A stretch of 64,000 nt of DNA from Thermocatellispora tengchongensis (lineage in GTDB: Bacteria; Actinomycetota; Actinomycetes; Streptosporangiales; Streptosporangiaceae), in contig NZ_JACHGN010000028.1 in NCBI RefSeq assembly GCF_014202315.1, positions 1 through 64,000 of the forward strand, read 5' to 3'. The position numbers and the translations under genes were made by a program. The notes below the pieces were generated by a model. The model searched no databases. It saw only the letters and a list, made by a program, of their open reading frames with translations, and had not been told where the DNA came from. Numbering within the stretch: position 1 is the first letter of the stretch; every line of letters starts with the position of its first letter. This document shows positions 9,761-18,518 of this stretch, piece by piece.

Positions 9761-9779
9761 CTAGTAGTGCGAGTACTAG
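9761..9779. promoter_or_regulatory. Inverted repeat CTAGTA-N7-TACTAG, candidate XRE operator
   Basis: A perfect 6-bp inverted repeat, A+T rich against its surroundings, lies 11 bp upstream of the regulator start and 49 bp upstream of ilvD. Read on the minus strand it overlaps a -10-like TAGCAT. This placement fits autoregulation by the MmyB-type protein. Confidence 0.45.
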
Positions 9780-9827
9780 AAGCAGCGCCGTCTTCGCCCC
9801 GGGGCGGTCAGCCGCCAGGGTGGGCAC

Positions 9828-11690
9828 ATGGGTGAACTGAGATCACGGGTCGTCACGCACGGGCGGAACATGGCGGGCGCGCGGGCGCTGCTGCGGGCGG
9901 CGGGAGTGGACGCGGCCGACTTCGGCAAGCCGATCGTGGCGGTGGCCAACAGCTTCACCGAGTTCGTCCCGGGCCACACGCACCTGCAGCCGGTGGGCCG
10001 GATCGTCTCGGCGGCGATCAGGGAGGCGGGCGGGATCCCGCGCGAGTTCAACACGATCGCGGTGGACGACGGGATCGCGATGGGCCACGAGGGGATGCTG
10101 TACTCGCTGCCCTCGCGCGACCTGATCGCCGACTCGGTGGAGTACATGGTCAACGCGCACCGCGCCGACGCGCTGGTGTGCGTGTCGAACTGCGACAAGA
10201 TCACGCCGGGCATGCTCATGGCGGCGCTGCGGCTGAACATCCCCACGGTCTTCGTCTCCGGCGGGCCGATGGAGGGCGGGACCGCCGTCCTGTCCGACGG
10301 CACCGTACGGCCGGGGCTGCACCTGGTCTCGGCCATCGCCGACGCCGCCTCCGGGGCGGTCTCGGACGCCGACCTGGCCCGCATCGAGGAGGCCGCCTGT
10401 CCCACCTGCGGTTCGTGCGCCGGGATGTTCACCGCGAACTCGATGAACTGCCTCACCGAGGCGCTGGGCCTGGCGCTGCCCGGCAACGGCTCCACGCTGG
10501 CCACGCACACCGCCCGCCGCGACCTGTACGAGCGGGCCGGCCGCACCGTCGTGGAGCTGGCGCGGCGCCACTACGACCACGACGACGAGAGCGTGCTGCC
10601 CCGGGCCATCGCCTCCCGGGCGGCCTTCGACAACGCGATGGCCCTCGACCTGGCCATGGGCGGCTCGACCAACACGGTCCTGCACCTGCTGGCCGCCGCC
10701 CGGGAGGCCGAGCTGGACTACACGCTGCGCGACATCGAGCTGCGGTCGCGGGAGGTGCCGTGCCTGTGCAAGGTCGCGCCCAACGGGACGTACCTGATGG
10801 AGGACGTGCACCGGGCGGGCGGTGTCCCGGCGATCCTGGGCGAGCTGCACCGCGCGGGCCTGCTGCGCGAGGACGTGTACGCGGTGCACGCCGCCTCGCT
10901 GGCGGAGTGGCTGAAGACCTGGGACGTGCGCGGCGGCTCGCCCGCCCCGGAGGCCGTCGAGCTGTTCCACGCCGCCCCCGGCGGAGTCCGCTCCGCCACC
11001 GCGTTCTCCCAGTCCGCGCGCTGGCAGGAACTGGACCTGGACGCCGCGCGCGGCTGCGTCAGGGACGTCGCGCACGCCTACTCCGCCGACGGCGGCCTGG
11101 CCGTGCTGCGCGGCAACCTGGCCGAGGACGGCTGCGTGGTCAAGAGCGCGGGCGTGGACCCGGCCATGCACACCTTCACCGGCCCGGCCGTCGTGGTGGA
11201 GTCGCAGGAGGAGGCCGCCGAGGCGATCCTCGCCGGCCGGGTCACGCCCGGCGACGTCCTGGTGATCCGGTACGAGGGCCCGCGCGGAGGCCCCGGCATG
11301 CAGGAGATGCTGCACCCGACCGCGTTCCTCAAGGGGCGCGGCCTGGCGGACAGGTGCGCCCTGGTCACCGACGGCCGCTTCTCCGGAGGCAGCTCCGGCC
11401 TGTCGATCGGCCACGTCTCGCCGGAGGCCGCCGCGGGCGGCGTGATCGCGCTGGTCGAGGACGGCGATCCCGTCAGCATCGACATCCCCGGGCGTTCGGT
11501 CCGGCTGGACGTGCCGGACGACGTGCTGGCCGCGCGCCGGGCCCGGCTGGAGGCCGCCGGGGGCTACCGGCCCCGCGACCGCGCCCGCCCGGTCTCCGCC
11601 GCCCTGCGCGCCTATGCCGCCCTCGCCCTGTCGGCCGACAAGGGCGCGGTTCGCGACGTGGACCGGCTGGAGGAGGTCCTGCGCGGGTGA
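9828..11690 (+). CDS. ilvD: Dihydroxy-acid dehydratase
   Basis: 620 aa, full length for the family. It dehydrates 2,3-dihydroxy-3-methyl acids to 2-oxo acids in valine and isoleucine biosynthesis, using an Fe-S cluster. Cluster cysteines are in [10 protein letters not shown] (Cys122) and [10 protein letters not shown] (Cys194, Cys197), and the C-terminal [16 protein letters not shown] signature is intact. It could instead be a sugar-acid dehydratase of the IlvD/EDD family, but the sequence reads as a true DHAD. It stands alone, divergent from the XRE regulator. Confidence 0.93.
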   Translation: MGELRSRVVTHGRNMAGARALLRAAGVDAADFGKPIVAVANSFTEFVPGHTHLQPVGRIVSAAIREAGGIPREFNTIAVDDGIAMGHEGMLYSLPSRDLIADSVEYMVNAHRADALVCVSNCDKITPGMLMAALRLNIPTVFVSGGPMEGGTAVLSDGTVRPGLHLVSAIADAASGAVSDADLARIEEAACPTCGSCAGMFTANSMNCLTEALGLALPGNGSTLATHTARRDLYERAGRTVVELARRHYDHDDESVLPRAIASRAAFDNAMALDLAMGGSTNTVLHLLAAAREAELDYTLRDIELRSREVPCLCKVAPNGTYLMEDVHRAGGVPAILGELHRAGLLREDVYAVHAASLAEWLKTWDVRGGSPAPEAVELFHAAPGGVRSATAFSQSARWQELDLDAARGCVRDVAHAYSADGGLAVLRGNLAEDGCVVKSAGVDPAMHTFTGPAVVVESQEEAAEAILAGRVTPGDVLVIRYEGPRGGPGMQEMLHPTAFLKGRGLADRCALVTDGRFSGGSSGLSIGHVSPEAAAGGVIALVEDGDPVSIDIPGRSVRLDVPDDVLAARRARLEAAGGYRPRDRARPVSAALRAYAALALSADKGAVRDVDRLEEVLRG

Positions 11691-11720
11691 ATGACGCGGG
11701 TGAATGACGCGGGTGATGAC
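11683..11720 (+). repeat. Three tandem GCGGGTGAATGAC units over the ilvD stop codon
   Basis: GCGGGTGAATGAC at 11683-11695 contains the ilvD stop. It repeats at 11696-11708 and, one base shorter, at 11709-11720. It is another 3'-end tandem echo. Confidence 0.7.
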
Positions 11721-11760
11721 GCGTGCTATGGCGGCACGCCGTTCGCGTGGGGGTGCGCGT

Positions 11761-12285
11761 TCAGCGCAGCTCGCCTTCGAGCAGGCCCATCAGCACGAAG
11801 TCGTGCCACTTGCCGCCCCGGCGGAACGCCTCGCGGCGCACGCCCTCGCGGACGAAGCCCACCTTCTCGTACACCCTGATCGCGGCGGTGTTCTCCGCGA
11901 CCACCCACAGCGAGATGCGATGCAGCCGCATCTCGTCGAACCCGTAGGAGCACAGGACCCGCAACGCGTCGGTCGCGTAGCCCCGGCCCCAGCAGGACCG
12001 GTCGCCGATGTACAGGCTGAGCTCAGCGTCCCCGGTCTCCGGCTCGGCGTCGAGGAGCGCGCCGACGCCGATCAGCTCGTCGGTCTCCAGCGCCACGATG
12101 CCCAGTTGCATGCGCTCGTAGGAGTTGCGCGGCCGGGAGGCTGCGCGCTGCTCGATGTGCATCAACGACAGCGGGTGGGTGCCGGTCATCCACCGCGTGA
12201 CCTCGGCGTCGTTCAGCCAGTCGTAGATCAGCGGTGAATCCCAGGGTTCGATGGCTCGCAGCCGTACCAGATCTCCCATCAGCAC
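11761..12285 (-). CDS. GNAT N-acetyltransferase (RimJ/RimL-like)
   Basis: 174 aa. The GTG at 12285 is preferred because GGAG lies eight bases upstream; an ATG at 12279 is the alternative. Features: VRLRAIEPWDSPLIYDWLND, the acetyl-CoA loop DRSCWGRGYATDALRVLC and VAENTAAIRVYEKVGFVREG, all canonical for RimJ/RimL-like acetyltransferases. The substrate is not predictable. It reads toward ilvD. Confidence 0.85.
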   Translation of the reverse strand: MLMGDLVRLRAIEPWDSPLIYDWLNDAEVTRWMTGTHPLSLMHIEQRAASRPRNSYERMQLGIVALETDELIGVGALLDAEPETGDAELSLYIGDRSCWGRGYATDALRVLCSYGFDEMRLHRISLWVVAENTAAIRVYEKVGFVREGVRREAFRRGGKWHDFVLMGLLEGELR

Positions 12286-12399
12286 AGCCGAAACTCCAAT
12301 CGCGTGAATCCGCCCATCATGCCGCAACGCACACGCATTGGGTCGGGGAGCCCCCAAACTGGCCGGGTAGATCCTTGCGACTCTAAGTATGCGCGCTCG

Positions 12400-12427
12400 A
12401 CCGGGGTTTCGGCGCCGAGAACCCGGT
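12400..12427 (-). terminator. Hairpin downstream of NicO transporter gene
   Basis: ACCGGGGTT and AACCCGGT flank a TCGGCGCCGA core that is itself palindromic, giving an imperfect stem with one bulge. It lies about 40 bp beyond the stop of the minus-strand NicO gene. No T-tract is present. Confidence 0.4.
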
Positions 12428-12466
12428 GATCCGCGTCTCACGGGCCGGCGGACGGGGCGGTACGCG

Positions 12467-13312
12467 TCACGGAGTCAGGGCGGCGACGGCGGAGGCCAGG
12501 TAGAGGCAGCCCCCGGCGGCCACGGCCACCCCGGCGGCGGCGGGCGTCCAGGAGGCCGCCGCGCGCAGGAACCGCAGGTCGTGCGTGCGGCGGCCGAGCG
12601 CCGCCGCCCCGCGTACGGTGACCACGCCCACGGCGGTCAGCGTGACCGCCATGCCGGTCCCGAACGCGAGCACCAGGATCACCGCGTCCACCGCCCGCCC
12701 GGTGAGCAGCCCGCTCACCAGCACGATGAACGCGGACGGCGAGGGCACGAGCCCTCCGGACAGCGCCAGCGCGACCAGCCCCCGCCGCGACCACGGATCG
12801 ACCGCGTCCCCGTGCCCATGGCCGTGGCCGTGTCCATGCCCGTGCCCGTGCCCGTGGCCGTGTCCATGCCCATGCCCGTGGCCGTATCCATGCCCATGGC
12901 CGTGCCCGTGCTCATGCCCGTGCTCATGCCCGTGCCCGTGGGACCTGCGGTCCCGCAGGTGGCGGTACGTCAGGTGCGCGCCGACGGCGATCACGACGAC
13001 CCCCGCGGCCACCTGGAGCCAGGCCGTGACCGTCTTGGTGCCGACGGCCGCGCCCGACAGGCCGACCCAGGCCAGGGCGAGCGCCAGCACCGACACGGTG
13101 TGCATCAGCGCCACGACCACGCCGAGGCGCAGCGCGTCCCGATAACGGCCGTGCGTGCCGATCAGGTACGCCGCCGTGATGCTCTTGCCGTGGCCCGGGG
13201 CCACCGCGTGCAGCGCGCCCACGCCCAATGCGACGGCCAGCACCAGCCAGAACGCGGCCGACCCGTCGAAGAGCGCGATCAGGTAGTTCTCCTGCTCGGT
13301 GGTGCCGTTCAT
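12467..13312 (-). CDS. NicO-family Ni/Co transporter with long His-Gly repeat
   Basis: 281 aa, about six membrane spans. The NicO/RcnA motif HAVAPGHGKS is in the first third. The central cytoplasm-or-surface loop is a near-perfect Gly-His repeat (encoded at roughly 12806-12945) with about 20 histidines, well suited to bind nickel, cobalt or zinc. Family members either export Ni/Co (RcnA) or import it. The start overlaps the stop of the upstream secreted protein by ATGA, so both are made together. Confidence 0.88.
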   Translation of the reverse strand: MNGTTEQENYLIALFDGSAAFWLVLAVALGVGALHAVAPGHGKSITAAYLIGTHGRYRDALRLGVVVALMHTVSVLALALAWVGLSGAAVGTKTVTAWLQVAAGVVVIAVGAHLTYRHLRDRRSHGHGHEHGHEHGHGHGHGYGHGHGHGHGHGHGHGHGHGHGHGHGDAVDPWSRRGLVALALSGGLVPSPSAFIVLVSGLLTGRAVDAVILVLAFGTGMAVTLTAVGVVTVRGAAALGRRTHDLRFLRAAASWTPAAAGVAVAAGGCLYLASAVAALTP

Positions 13313-13950
13313 CCGCGGGCACCCGCCGGACGCCGCCTGCGGTACAGCACGACGCCCGCCAGCGCGGCCAGCGCGCCGGCCAGGGCCGCGATGGGCGCGG
13401 CGAGCGGCACGCCGCCGCCCGGGGACGGGTGGAACCGCACCCGCTGGGTGTCCGCGGCGGCGGTGAGCATCGCCTTGTCCGGGGTGGCGGGCGTCTCGGC
13501 GGTGAGCACGGTCCGGTACGCCTCGTTGAGATCGGTCAGCGCGTCGATGCGGACCTCGACCTCGGTGACCGGCTCCGGGCACTCGAAGCCGAACCGGGCG
13601 CCCTCGGCGAGCAGGCGCTCCAGCGGGGCCAGCTCGGCCGCGCACGGCCGCCCGGCCTGGGTGACCGCGACGCGCGAGAGCAGGTACTCGCGCACCGCCG
13701 GGGAGCGGGCGAGCTTCTGCTCGCCGGTCAGTTGCGTGGACACCGCCCCCGACGAGGGGTCCTCGAAGGCGCCCAGCGACTGGCCGAGCGCCACCCAGTC
13801 GTCCTCGGCGGCCAGCCACGAGATGGTCACACGGGAGCCCTCGGCGCCGATCCTGGCCGTGGACGGGGGCCCGAAGGGGTGCGCCGCGGCGGCGGGGGCG
13901 AGGGCGAGCGCCAGGCCGAGGCAGGTGCGGATGAACAAGGGGAGGATCAC
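13309..13950 (-). CDS. Secreted/anchored partner of the NicO transporter
   Basis: 213 aa from a GTG at 13950, preceded by AGGAG with a seven-base spacer. An N-terminal signal peptide ends around ALAPAAAAHP, so the mature N-terminus begins with His-Pro. Then follows an extracytoplasmic domain with two cysteines near the middle, and a C-terminal membrane anchor (around residues 180-205) ending in RRRRPAGARG. Proteins of this layout are commonly found upstream of actinobacterial NicO genes. A role in metal binding or delivery is inference. Confidence 0.7.
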   Translation of the reverse strand: MILPLFIRTCLGLALALAPAAAAHPFGPPSTARIGAEGSRVTISWLAAEDDWVALGQSLGAFEDPSSGAVSTQLTGEQKLARSPAVREYLLSRVAVTQAGRPCAAELAPLERLLAEGARFGFECPEPVTEVEVRIDALTDLNEAYRTVLTAETPATPDKAMLTAAADTQRVRFHPSPGGGVPLAAPIAALAGALAALAGVVLYRRRRPAGARG

Positions 13951-13972
13951 GGGCCGGCTCCTGGTACGGGGA

Positions 13973-14008
13973 CCGGGTGGCCCCGCCCGGCAAGGCGCGG
14001 CCACCCGG
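13973..14008 (-). terminator. Hairpin between phosphatase and NicO operon
   Basis: A perfect 10-bp inverted repeat (CCGGGTGGCC / GGCCACCCGG) with an inner CGCC/GGCG pairing lies 7 bp beyond the phosphatase stop codon and just upstream of the NicO partner start. It probably separates the two transcripts. Confidence 0.6.
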
Positions 14009-14014
14009 GGTGGA

Positions 14015-15703
14015 TCACTTGGTGACGGTGATGACAGGGCTGGTGATCTTCTGGTTGACGCTCTCCAGGTAGATCACGTACTGGCCGCCCTTCCTGGCCG
14101 GGGCGGGGATGCGGACGGTCTTCTCCAGCCGGCCCAGCTCGTCGGCCTTCTCGTGGCCGATGAGCAGGCCGTCGCGGCCACCGCCGCGGCGCGCGTCGTC
14201 GCCGGACGCCTCGCGCAGGTGGATCGCGACCTTCTCGCCCGGGTCGTAGCCGTAGGCCGAGACCTTCAGCTCGCCGAACCGCGGCACCTCGGTCTTGTCC
14301 ACGATCACCTGCTCGCCGACCGTGTTCTCCGGGGTGCGCAGCTCGTTGACGGTGCGCTCACCCTTGTCGTTCTTGCGGATCACGAAGCCGTCGTGGTGCT
14401 CGCCGTTGGCGTAGCGGGCCTCGAAGGTGATCGTGTCCTTGGTGACGTCGATGAGCTGGTAGAGCTGGGTGTTCTGGCTGGTGCTGCGCACCTCGGCGCC
14501 GTTGCCGGTCCAGTTCTCGCCGTTGTTGAGCGCGTACATCTTGCCGCCCGAGACCGACACGACGTACGCCACGCCGTTGTGCACGGTGGCCGTCTTGCGC
14601 GCCGCCACCTGGTTGCCGCGGCCGTAGGAGTGGTCGTGGCCCTGAAGCACCAGGTCCACGCCGTACTTCTCGAACAGCGGGGCCCACTGCGCGCGCACGT
14701 TGGGGTTGTTGCGCGAGCCGGTGGTGGAGTAGACGGGGTGGTGGAAGGTCACCACGGTCCACTTGTTCGGGTTGTTCTTGAGCAGGCCCTCCAGCCACGC
14801 GGTCTGGGCGGCCATCAGGGTGGCGTTGCTCTGGTGGTTGGAGTCCAGGCCGATGAACCGCACGCCCTGGTAGTCAAGGGTGTAGGCGGTCTGCTTGAGC
14901 TCGGCGTTGCCGGGGCCGTTGTCCGGGTACGGGAACTGCGGCCGCCAGAAGGTGGACAGGCCGCCGCTGTACTCGTGGTTGCCCGGGATCGAGATGTTGT
15001 TGATCTGGCCGTCGATGAAGCCGCCGGCCCGGAACCACTGACCCCACTGCTCCTCGCTGTTGGCGGAGTCGATGAGATCGCCCGCGTTGACGATGGCCTT
15101 GGCCTGGGGGCGGTCGGCGAACGCCTGGCGGAACACGCGCGGCACGGCGGAGTCGATGTAGTTCTGCGCGTCGCCGTAGTAGATGAAGGAGAACGGCTCG
15201 AAGCCGGCGGCGGCGGTGGTGAAGTCGGTCCAGGCGCTCCAGTTGGTGCCGTCGCCGACCCGGTAGGTGTAGCGGGTGTTCGGCTTCAGCCCGGTGAACT
15301 CCACGGTGTGGTACGTCGAGGCGTACCCGAGGGTGGTGTTCACCGGCGTGCTGGCGATGGCCTTGACGTTGGCGACGGCGCCGGCGGGCGGCGCGACCTG
15401 GCCCAGCGCGCGCGGCGCCTCCAGGATCTCGGCCTGGGCGGTGTCGGCGGTGGCCTCGGCGCGCCAGGTCACCCGCTGGCTGGTGGCCGGGGTGGTGGTG
15501 GGGATGAGGATGATGCGGTCGGGGATGGGGGAGGGCTTGTGCACCTCGGCGGCGGGGTACACCGGTGGCGCGGCCGCGCCCATCGCGGCCGGGCCGAACG
15601 CGAAGCCGCCGATCAGCAGCGCGCCGGCGCCGATCGCGGCGAGCTTCGCGTGCCGCGGCCTGATGGACCACGGCTTTCTGGGCTCATTCACTTTCGTGCT
15701 CAC
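14015..15703 (-). CDS. Secreted purple-acid-phosphatase-like metallophosphoesterase
   Basis: 562 aa. The N-terminal hydrophobic segment (about residues 20-45) looks like an uncleaved or Ala-rich signal. A fibronectin-like N-domain (YHTVEFTGLKPNTRYTYRVG) precedes a calcineurin-like domain with the metal motifs GDAQ, GDLID, GNHE, FHHP and GHDHSYGR. This is the layout of purple acid phosphatases. A C-terminal ~110-residue beta domain is extra. It likely releases phosphate from organic esters outside the cell. The GTG at 15703 lacks a good ribosome site; GTG 15691 is an alternative. Confidence 0.88.
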   Translation of the reverse strand: MSTKVNEPRKPWSIRPRHAKLAAIGAGALLIGGFAFGPAAMGAAAPPVYPAAEVHKPSPIPDRIILIPTTTPATSQRVTWRAEATADTAQAEILEAPRALGQVAPPAGAVANVKAIASTPVNTTLGYASTYHTVEFTGLKPNTRYTYRVGDGTNWSAWTDFTTAAAGFEPFSFIYYGDAQNYIDSAVPRVFRQAFADRPQAKAIVNAGDLIDSANSEEQWGQWFRAGGFIDGQINNISIPGNHEYSGGLSTFWRPQFPYPDNGPGNAELKQTAYTLDYQGVRFIGLDSNHQSNATLMAAQTAWLEGLLKNNPNKWTVVTFHHPVYSTTGSRNNPNVRAQWAPLFEKYGVDLVLQGHDHSYGRGNQVAARKTATVHNGVAYVVSVSGGKMYALNNGENWTGNGAEVRSTSQNTQLYQLIDVTKDTITFEARYANGEHHDGFVIRKNDKGERTVNELRTPENTVGEQVIVDKTEVPRFGELKVSAYGYDPGEKVAIHLREASGDDARRGGGRDGLLIGHEKADELGRLEKTVRIPAPARKGGQYVIYLESVNQKITSPVITVTK

Positions 15704-15906
15704 TCCATGAGAAGCGTCTCGTCCCTCCGCGAGCGCGGAGTGGACCGGCGAAATTCACCCAGGAAGCCCTGACGATCGCCTTTCCGGCGGCTGTCCGGCG
15801 CGTGAATTCATGATCGTCTATCTGGCGGCCACCGGCAGTTGGCCCGGTGTTCTCCCCGCCCCCGTTACGATCACGCCGATCGGGGCCCGAGCGTGGAGGT
15901 GAACGG

Positions 15907-16374
15907 ATGACCCGGCGCTGGGGGCTGATCCCCGCCATCGCGGCGCTCGGCACGCTGTTCATCGTCCCGGCGCAGGAGCCGGCGGTGAAGACCGACGCGT
16001 TCATCACCGCCGAGACCAGCGGCATCCTGCTCATCGAGGGCGGCGAGTGCTTCAGCGACCCGGCCTACGACCCCGGGGCGGGGGAGCCGATCGTCCTGTA
16101 CACCCCCTGCGCCGAGGGCGCGGACAACCAGTCGTTCGGCTTCGTGCACGTCCCCGACGGCCCGTACGACCGCGCGGCGCTGGCCGCGTTCGCGTGGCGG
16201 GGATGCGGCGCCCGCTTCGCCGAGCTGTGGGGCGATTCGAAGGACTCGTCCCTCGACTACTATCCGATCATGCCCACCGCCGAGACCTGGGCAGACGGCG
16301 ACCGCGACGTCATGTGCGCCGCCTACCGCCCGTCCGGCCGGCTGACCGGCTCGGTGCTGCCCGCGCCCGGTTAG
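15907..16374 (+). CDS. Septum-formation-domain-like secreted protein
   Basis: 155 aa; GGAGGTGAACGG lies directly before the ATG. A short signal-like N-terminus precedes a domain with paired cysteines: GGECFSDP, YTPCAEG, WRGCGARF, and the late YYPIMPTAETWADGDRDVMC. This pattern (Gly-x-Cys-Phe, then Pro-x(2)-Trp-x(2)-Gly-Asp-Arg-x-Val-x-Cys) resembles the actinobacterial Septum_form domain. Its molecular role is not established. The stop codons of this gene and the convergent dehydrogenase overlap. Confidence 0.6.
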   Translation: MTRRWGLIPAIAALGTLFIVPAQEPAVKTDAFITAETSGILLIEGGECFSDPAYDPGAGEPIVLYTPCAEGADNQSFGFVHVPDGPYDRAALAAFAWRGCGARFAELWGDSKDSSLDYYPIMPTAETWADGDRDVMCAAYRPSGRLTGSVLPAPG

Positions 16375-17432
16375 AGGCGGCTCAGCACCGCCTCGGTGAA
16401 CTCGGACGTGGTGGCGGAGCCGCCCAGGTCGGGGGTGCGGGTGTCGGTCGTGGCCAGGACGGCGGCGACGGCCTCGACGATCTCGGCGGCCGGGCGCGGA
16501 TGGCCGAGGTGCTCCAGCATCATCGCGGCGGACCAGATGGCCCCGATCGGGTCGGCCACGCCCCGTCCCGCGATGTCCGGGGCCGAGCCGTGCACCGGCT
16601 CGAACATGGACGGGAAGTCGCGCTCGGGGTTCAGGTTCGCCGAGGGGGCGATGCCGATGCTGCCGGCCACGGCGGCGGCCAGGTCGCTGAGGATGTCGCC
16701 GAACAGGTTGCTGCCCACGATCACGTCGAAGCGGGCCGGGTCGAGCACCAGCTTGGCGCACAGGGCGTCGATGTGCTCCTGGTCCCAGGTCACCCCCGGG
16801 TACGCCGCCGCGCGCTCGGCCACGATCTCGTCCCAGAACGGCAGGGTGTGCACGATGCCGTTCGACTTGGTCGCCGACGTCAGCCGCCCCCGCCGGGTGC
16901 CGGCGAGCGTGAAGGCGTAGTCCACGATCCGGGTCACGCCGGGCCGGGTGAACACGGCCTCCTGCACCGCCATCTCGTCGGGGAAGCCGCGGTTGAGCCG
17001 GCCGCCGATCTCGCTGTACTCGCCCTCGGTGTTCTCCCGGACCACCACCAGGTCCACCTCGCCCGCCCGAACCCCGCGCAGCGGGCTGGGCACGCCCTCG
17101 AAGACGCGCACCGGGCGCAGGTTGACGTACTGCCGGAAGGCGCGCCGGATCGGGATCAGCAGCCCCCACAGCGACACGTGGTCGGGCACCCCGGGCGCGC
17201 CGACCGCGCCCAGGAAGATCGCGTCGTGGCCCCGCAGCCGGTCCAGGCCGTCGGGCGGCATCATCGCGCCCTCGCGCAGGTAGGTGGCGCAGCTCCAGTC
17301 GTACGTGGTGCGGGTGAAGGCCACGCCGTGCCGCCGCGCCGCCGCGTCCAGCACCTCCAGCGCCGCCGGGGTCACCTCCTGGCCGATGCCGTCGCCGGGG
17401 ATCACCGCGATGCCGTACGTGGTCGTCGTCAT
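16371..17432 (-). CDS. Tartrate / D-malate-type decarboxylating dehydrogenase
   Basis: 353 aa, isocitrate/isopropylmalate dehydrogenase superfamily. GDGIGQEV near the start, VVRENTEGEYSE, the KSN catalytic Lys region, GSNLFGDILSDLAAAVAGSI and FEPVHGSAPDIAGRG are all seen. Length and the LWGLLIPIRRAFRQYVNLRP region match the TtuC/DmlA group, which oxidises D-malate and tartrate to pyruvate/oxaloacetate-type products with NAD. A LysR gene and a dicarboxylate transporter next door support this over leucine synthesis. Confidence 0.85.
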   Translation of the reverse strand: MTTTTYGIAVIPGDGIGQEVTPAALEVLDAAARRHGVAFTRTTYDWSCATYLREGAMMPPDGLDRLRGHDAIFLGAVGAPGVPDHVSLWGLLIPIRRAFRQYVNLRPVRVFEGVPSPLRGVRAGEVDLVVVRENTEGEYSEIGGRLNRGFPDEMAVQEAVFTRPGVTRIVDYAFTLAGTRRGRLTSATKSNGIVHTLPFWDEIVAERAAAYPGVTWDQEHIDALCAKLVLDPARFDVIVGSNLFGDILSDLAAAVAGSIGIAPSANLNPERDFPSMFEPVHGSAPDIAGRGVADPIGAIWSAAMMLEHLGHPRPAAEIVEAVAAVLATTDTRTPDLGGSATTSEFTEAVLSRL

Positions 17433-17501
17433 GCACTCGATTCAACCGACCGGGCGCGCCGGGCGTCCAAGACGGGGACCCGATAGGACCGGTAGGCGAC
17501 G

Positions 17502-17509
17502 CCTATAGG
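17502..17509. promoter_or_regulatory. CCTATAGG palindrome upstream of dehydrogenase
   Basis: This 8-bp perfect palindrome overlaps the LysR stop codon and lies about 70 bp upstream of the dehydrogenase start. A related CTATAGG occurs at 18399-18405 in the LysR/transporter gap. It is a candidate LysR half-site set. Confidence 0.35.
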
Positions 17510-18381
17510 TTCCTCGTGGCGGCGCGGTGGAACTCCGTGGCGGCGGGGCTCAGCCAGCCCTTGCGGGTGACCAGGGCGAGCTGCAGCGACGCGGGCGGGT
17601 CGAGGTCGAGCACCAGCGCCCCCGCCCGTTCCGCGAGGGGCCGCCACGCCTCGGCCAGCACGCCGATGCCGACGCCCCTGAGCACCAGCGGCAGGAACGC
17701 CTCGCGGTGCTCCGACTCCACCGCGATGGTCAGGTCCACCCCGGAGGCGCGGATCTCCTCCACCAGCCTGCGCAGCCCGGTGCCCGGCTCGCCGACGATC
17801 AGGCGCTGCCCGGCCAGCCGCTCCCACCGGACGGGCGGGCCCGGCCGGAACGGTCCTTCGGGGTGGGCGATCAGCACGAATCGCTGCCGCTCGACCGGGA
17901 ACAGGTTCACGTCGGCGGCCACCGGCAGATCCCACGCCGACAGCAGGCCCAGCTCGGTCACGCCGGTGCGCACCGCGTCGATCACGGCCTGCGGCACCGG
18001 CGCGTCCTTGATCACCACCTGTACGCCCGGGTGCCGCCGGGTGAACTCCTCGATCATCCCGCTCAGCGGCTCCACCGCCGGCGACGGCATCGAGGCGATG
18101 GCCACGCTGCCGCGCAGCACCCCCCGTACCGAGGCGACGCTCGCCTGCGCCACCTCCACGCTGCGGATCACCTGGCGGGCGGGCTCGATCAGCGCGTGCC
18201 CCGCGTCGGTGAGCACGACCCGCCGGCCGATCCGGTGGAACAGCGGCCCGGCCAGCTCCTTCTCCAGGTTCCGTATCGCCTGGGACAGCGACGGCTGGGC
18301 GATGTAGAGCGCCTTGGCGGCCCGGTTGAACCCGCCGTGGTCCACGACGGCGAGGAAATACTCCAACTGCCGCACATCCAT
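17503..18381 (-). CDS. LysR-family regulator of dicarboxylate use
   Basis: 292 aa from the ATG at 18381, which has GGAG five bases upstream; a GTG at 18396 has no such site. N-terminal HTH: LEYFLAVVDHGGFNRAAKAL and AQPSLSQAIRNLE. Then a typical LysR effector domain. It is divergent from the DASS transporter and lies directly upstream of the dehydrogenase on the same strand, with a CTATAGG motif at both gaps. It most likely activates both in response to a C4 hydroxy-acid. Confidence 0.9.
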   Translation of the reverse strand: MDVRQLEYFLAVVDHGGFNRAAKALYIAQPSLSQAIRNLEKELAGPLFHRIGRRVVLTDAGHALIEPARQVIRSVEVAQASVASVRGVLRGSVAIASMPSPAVEPLSGMIEEFTRRHPGVQVVIKDAPVPQAVIDAVRTGVTELGLLSAWDLPVAADVNLFPVERQRFVLIAHPEGPFRPGPPVRWERLAGQRLIVGEPGTGLRRLVEEIRASGVDLTIAVESEHREAFLPLVLRGVGIGVLAEAWRPLAERAGALVLDLDPPASLQLALVTRKGWLSPAATEFHRAATRNL

Positions 18382-18396
18382 CCTGACTCCGGGCAC

Positions 18397-18440
18397 ATCT
18401 ATAGGGAAAACCTCTTAATCAAGTAGTCAAATCGTCTTGG
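18397..18440. promoter_or_regulatory. LysR/transporter divergent control region
   Basis: This is an A+T-rich stretch in a very G+C-rich genome. CTATAGG (18399-18405) is followed by AAAACCTCTTAATCAAGTAG, with an AGG-N4-CCT inverted repeat. Position and composition fit a LysR binding site governing the divergent pair. Confidence 0.4.
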
Positions 18441-18518
18441 ACCCGCGCGTCGTAATGGTCTTTCAATGAGCCAAAAGTTACGCACATGTGTCCGCGCGAG
18501 TGAGTTCAGGGAGTTGCC

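Noticed and set aside
16371-17432. Leucine-pathway 3-isopropylmalate dehydrogenase (leuB)
   Set aside because: Adjacent LysR and DASS transporter and the TtuC/DmlA-like sequence features favour tartrate/D-malate oxidation; no leu genes are near.
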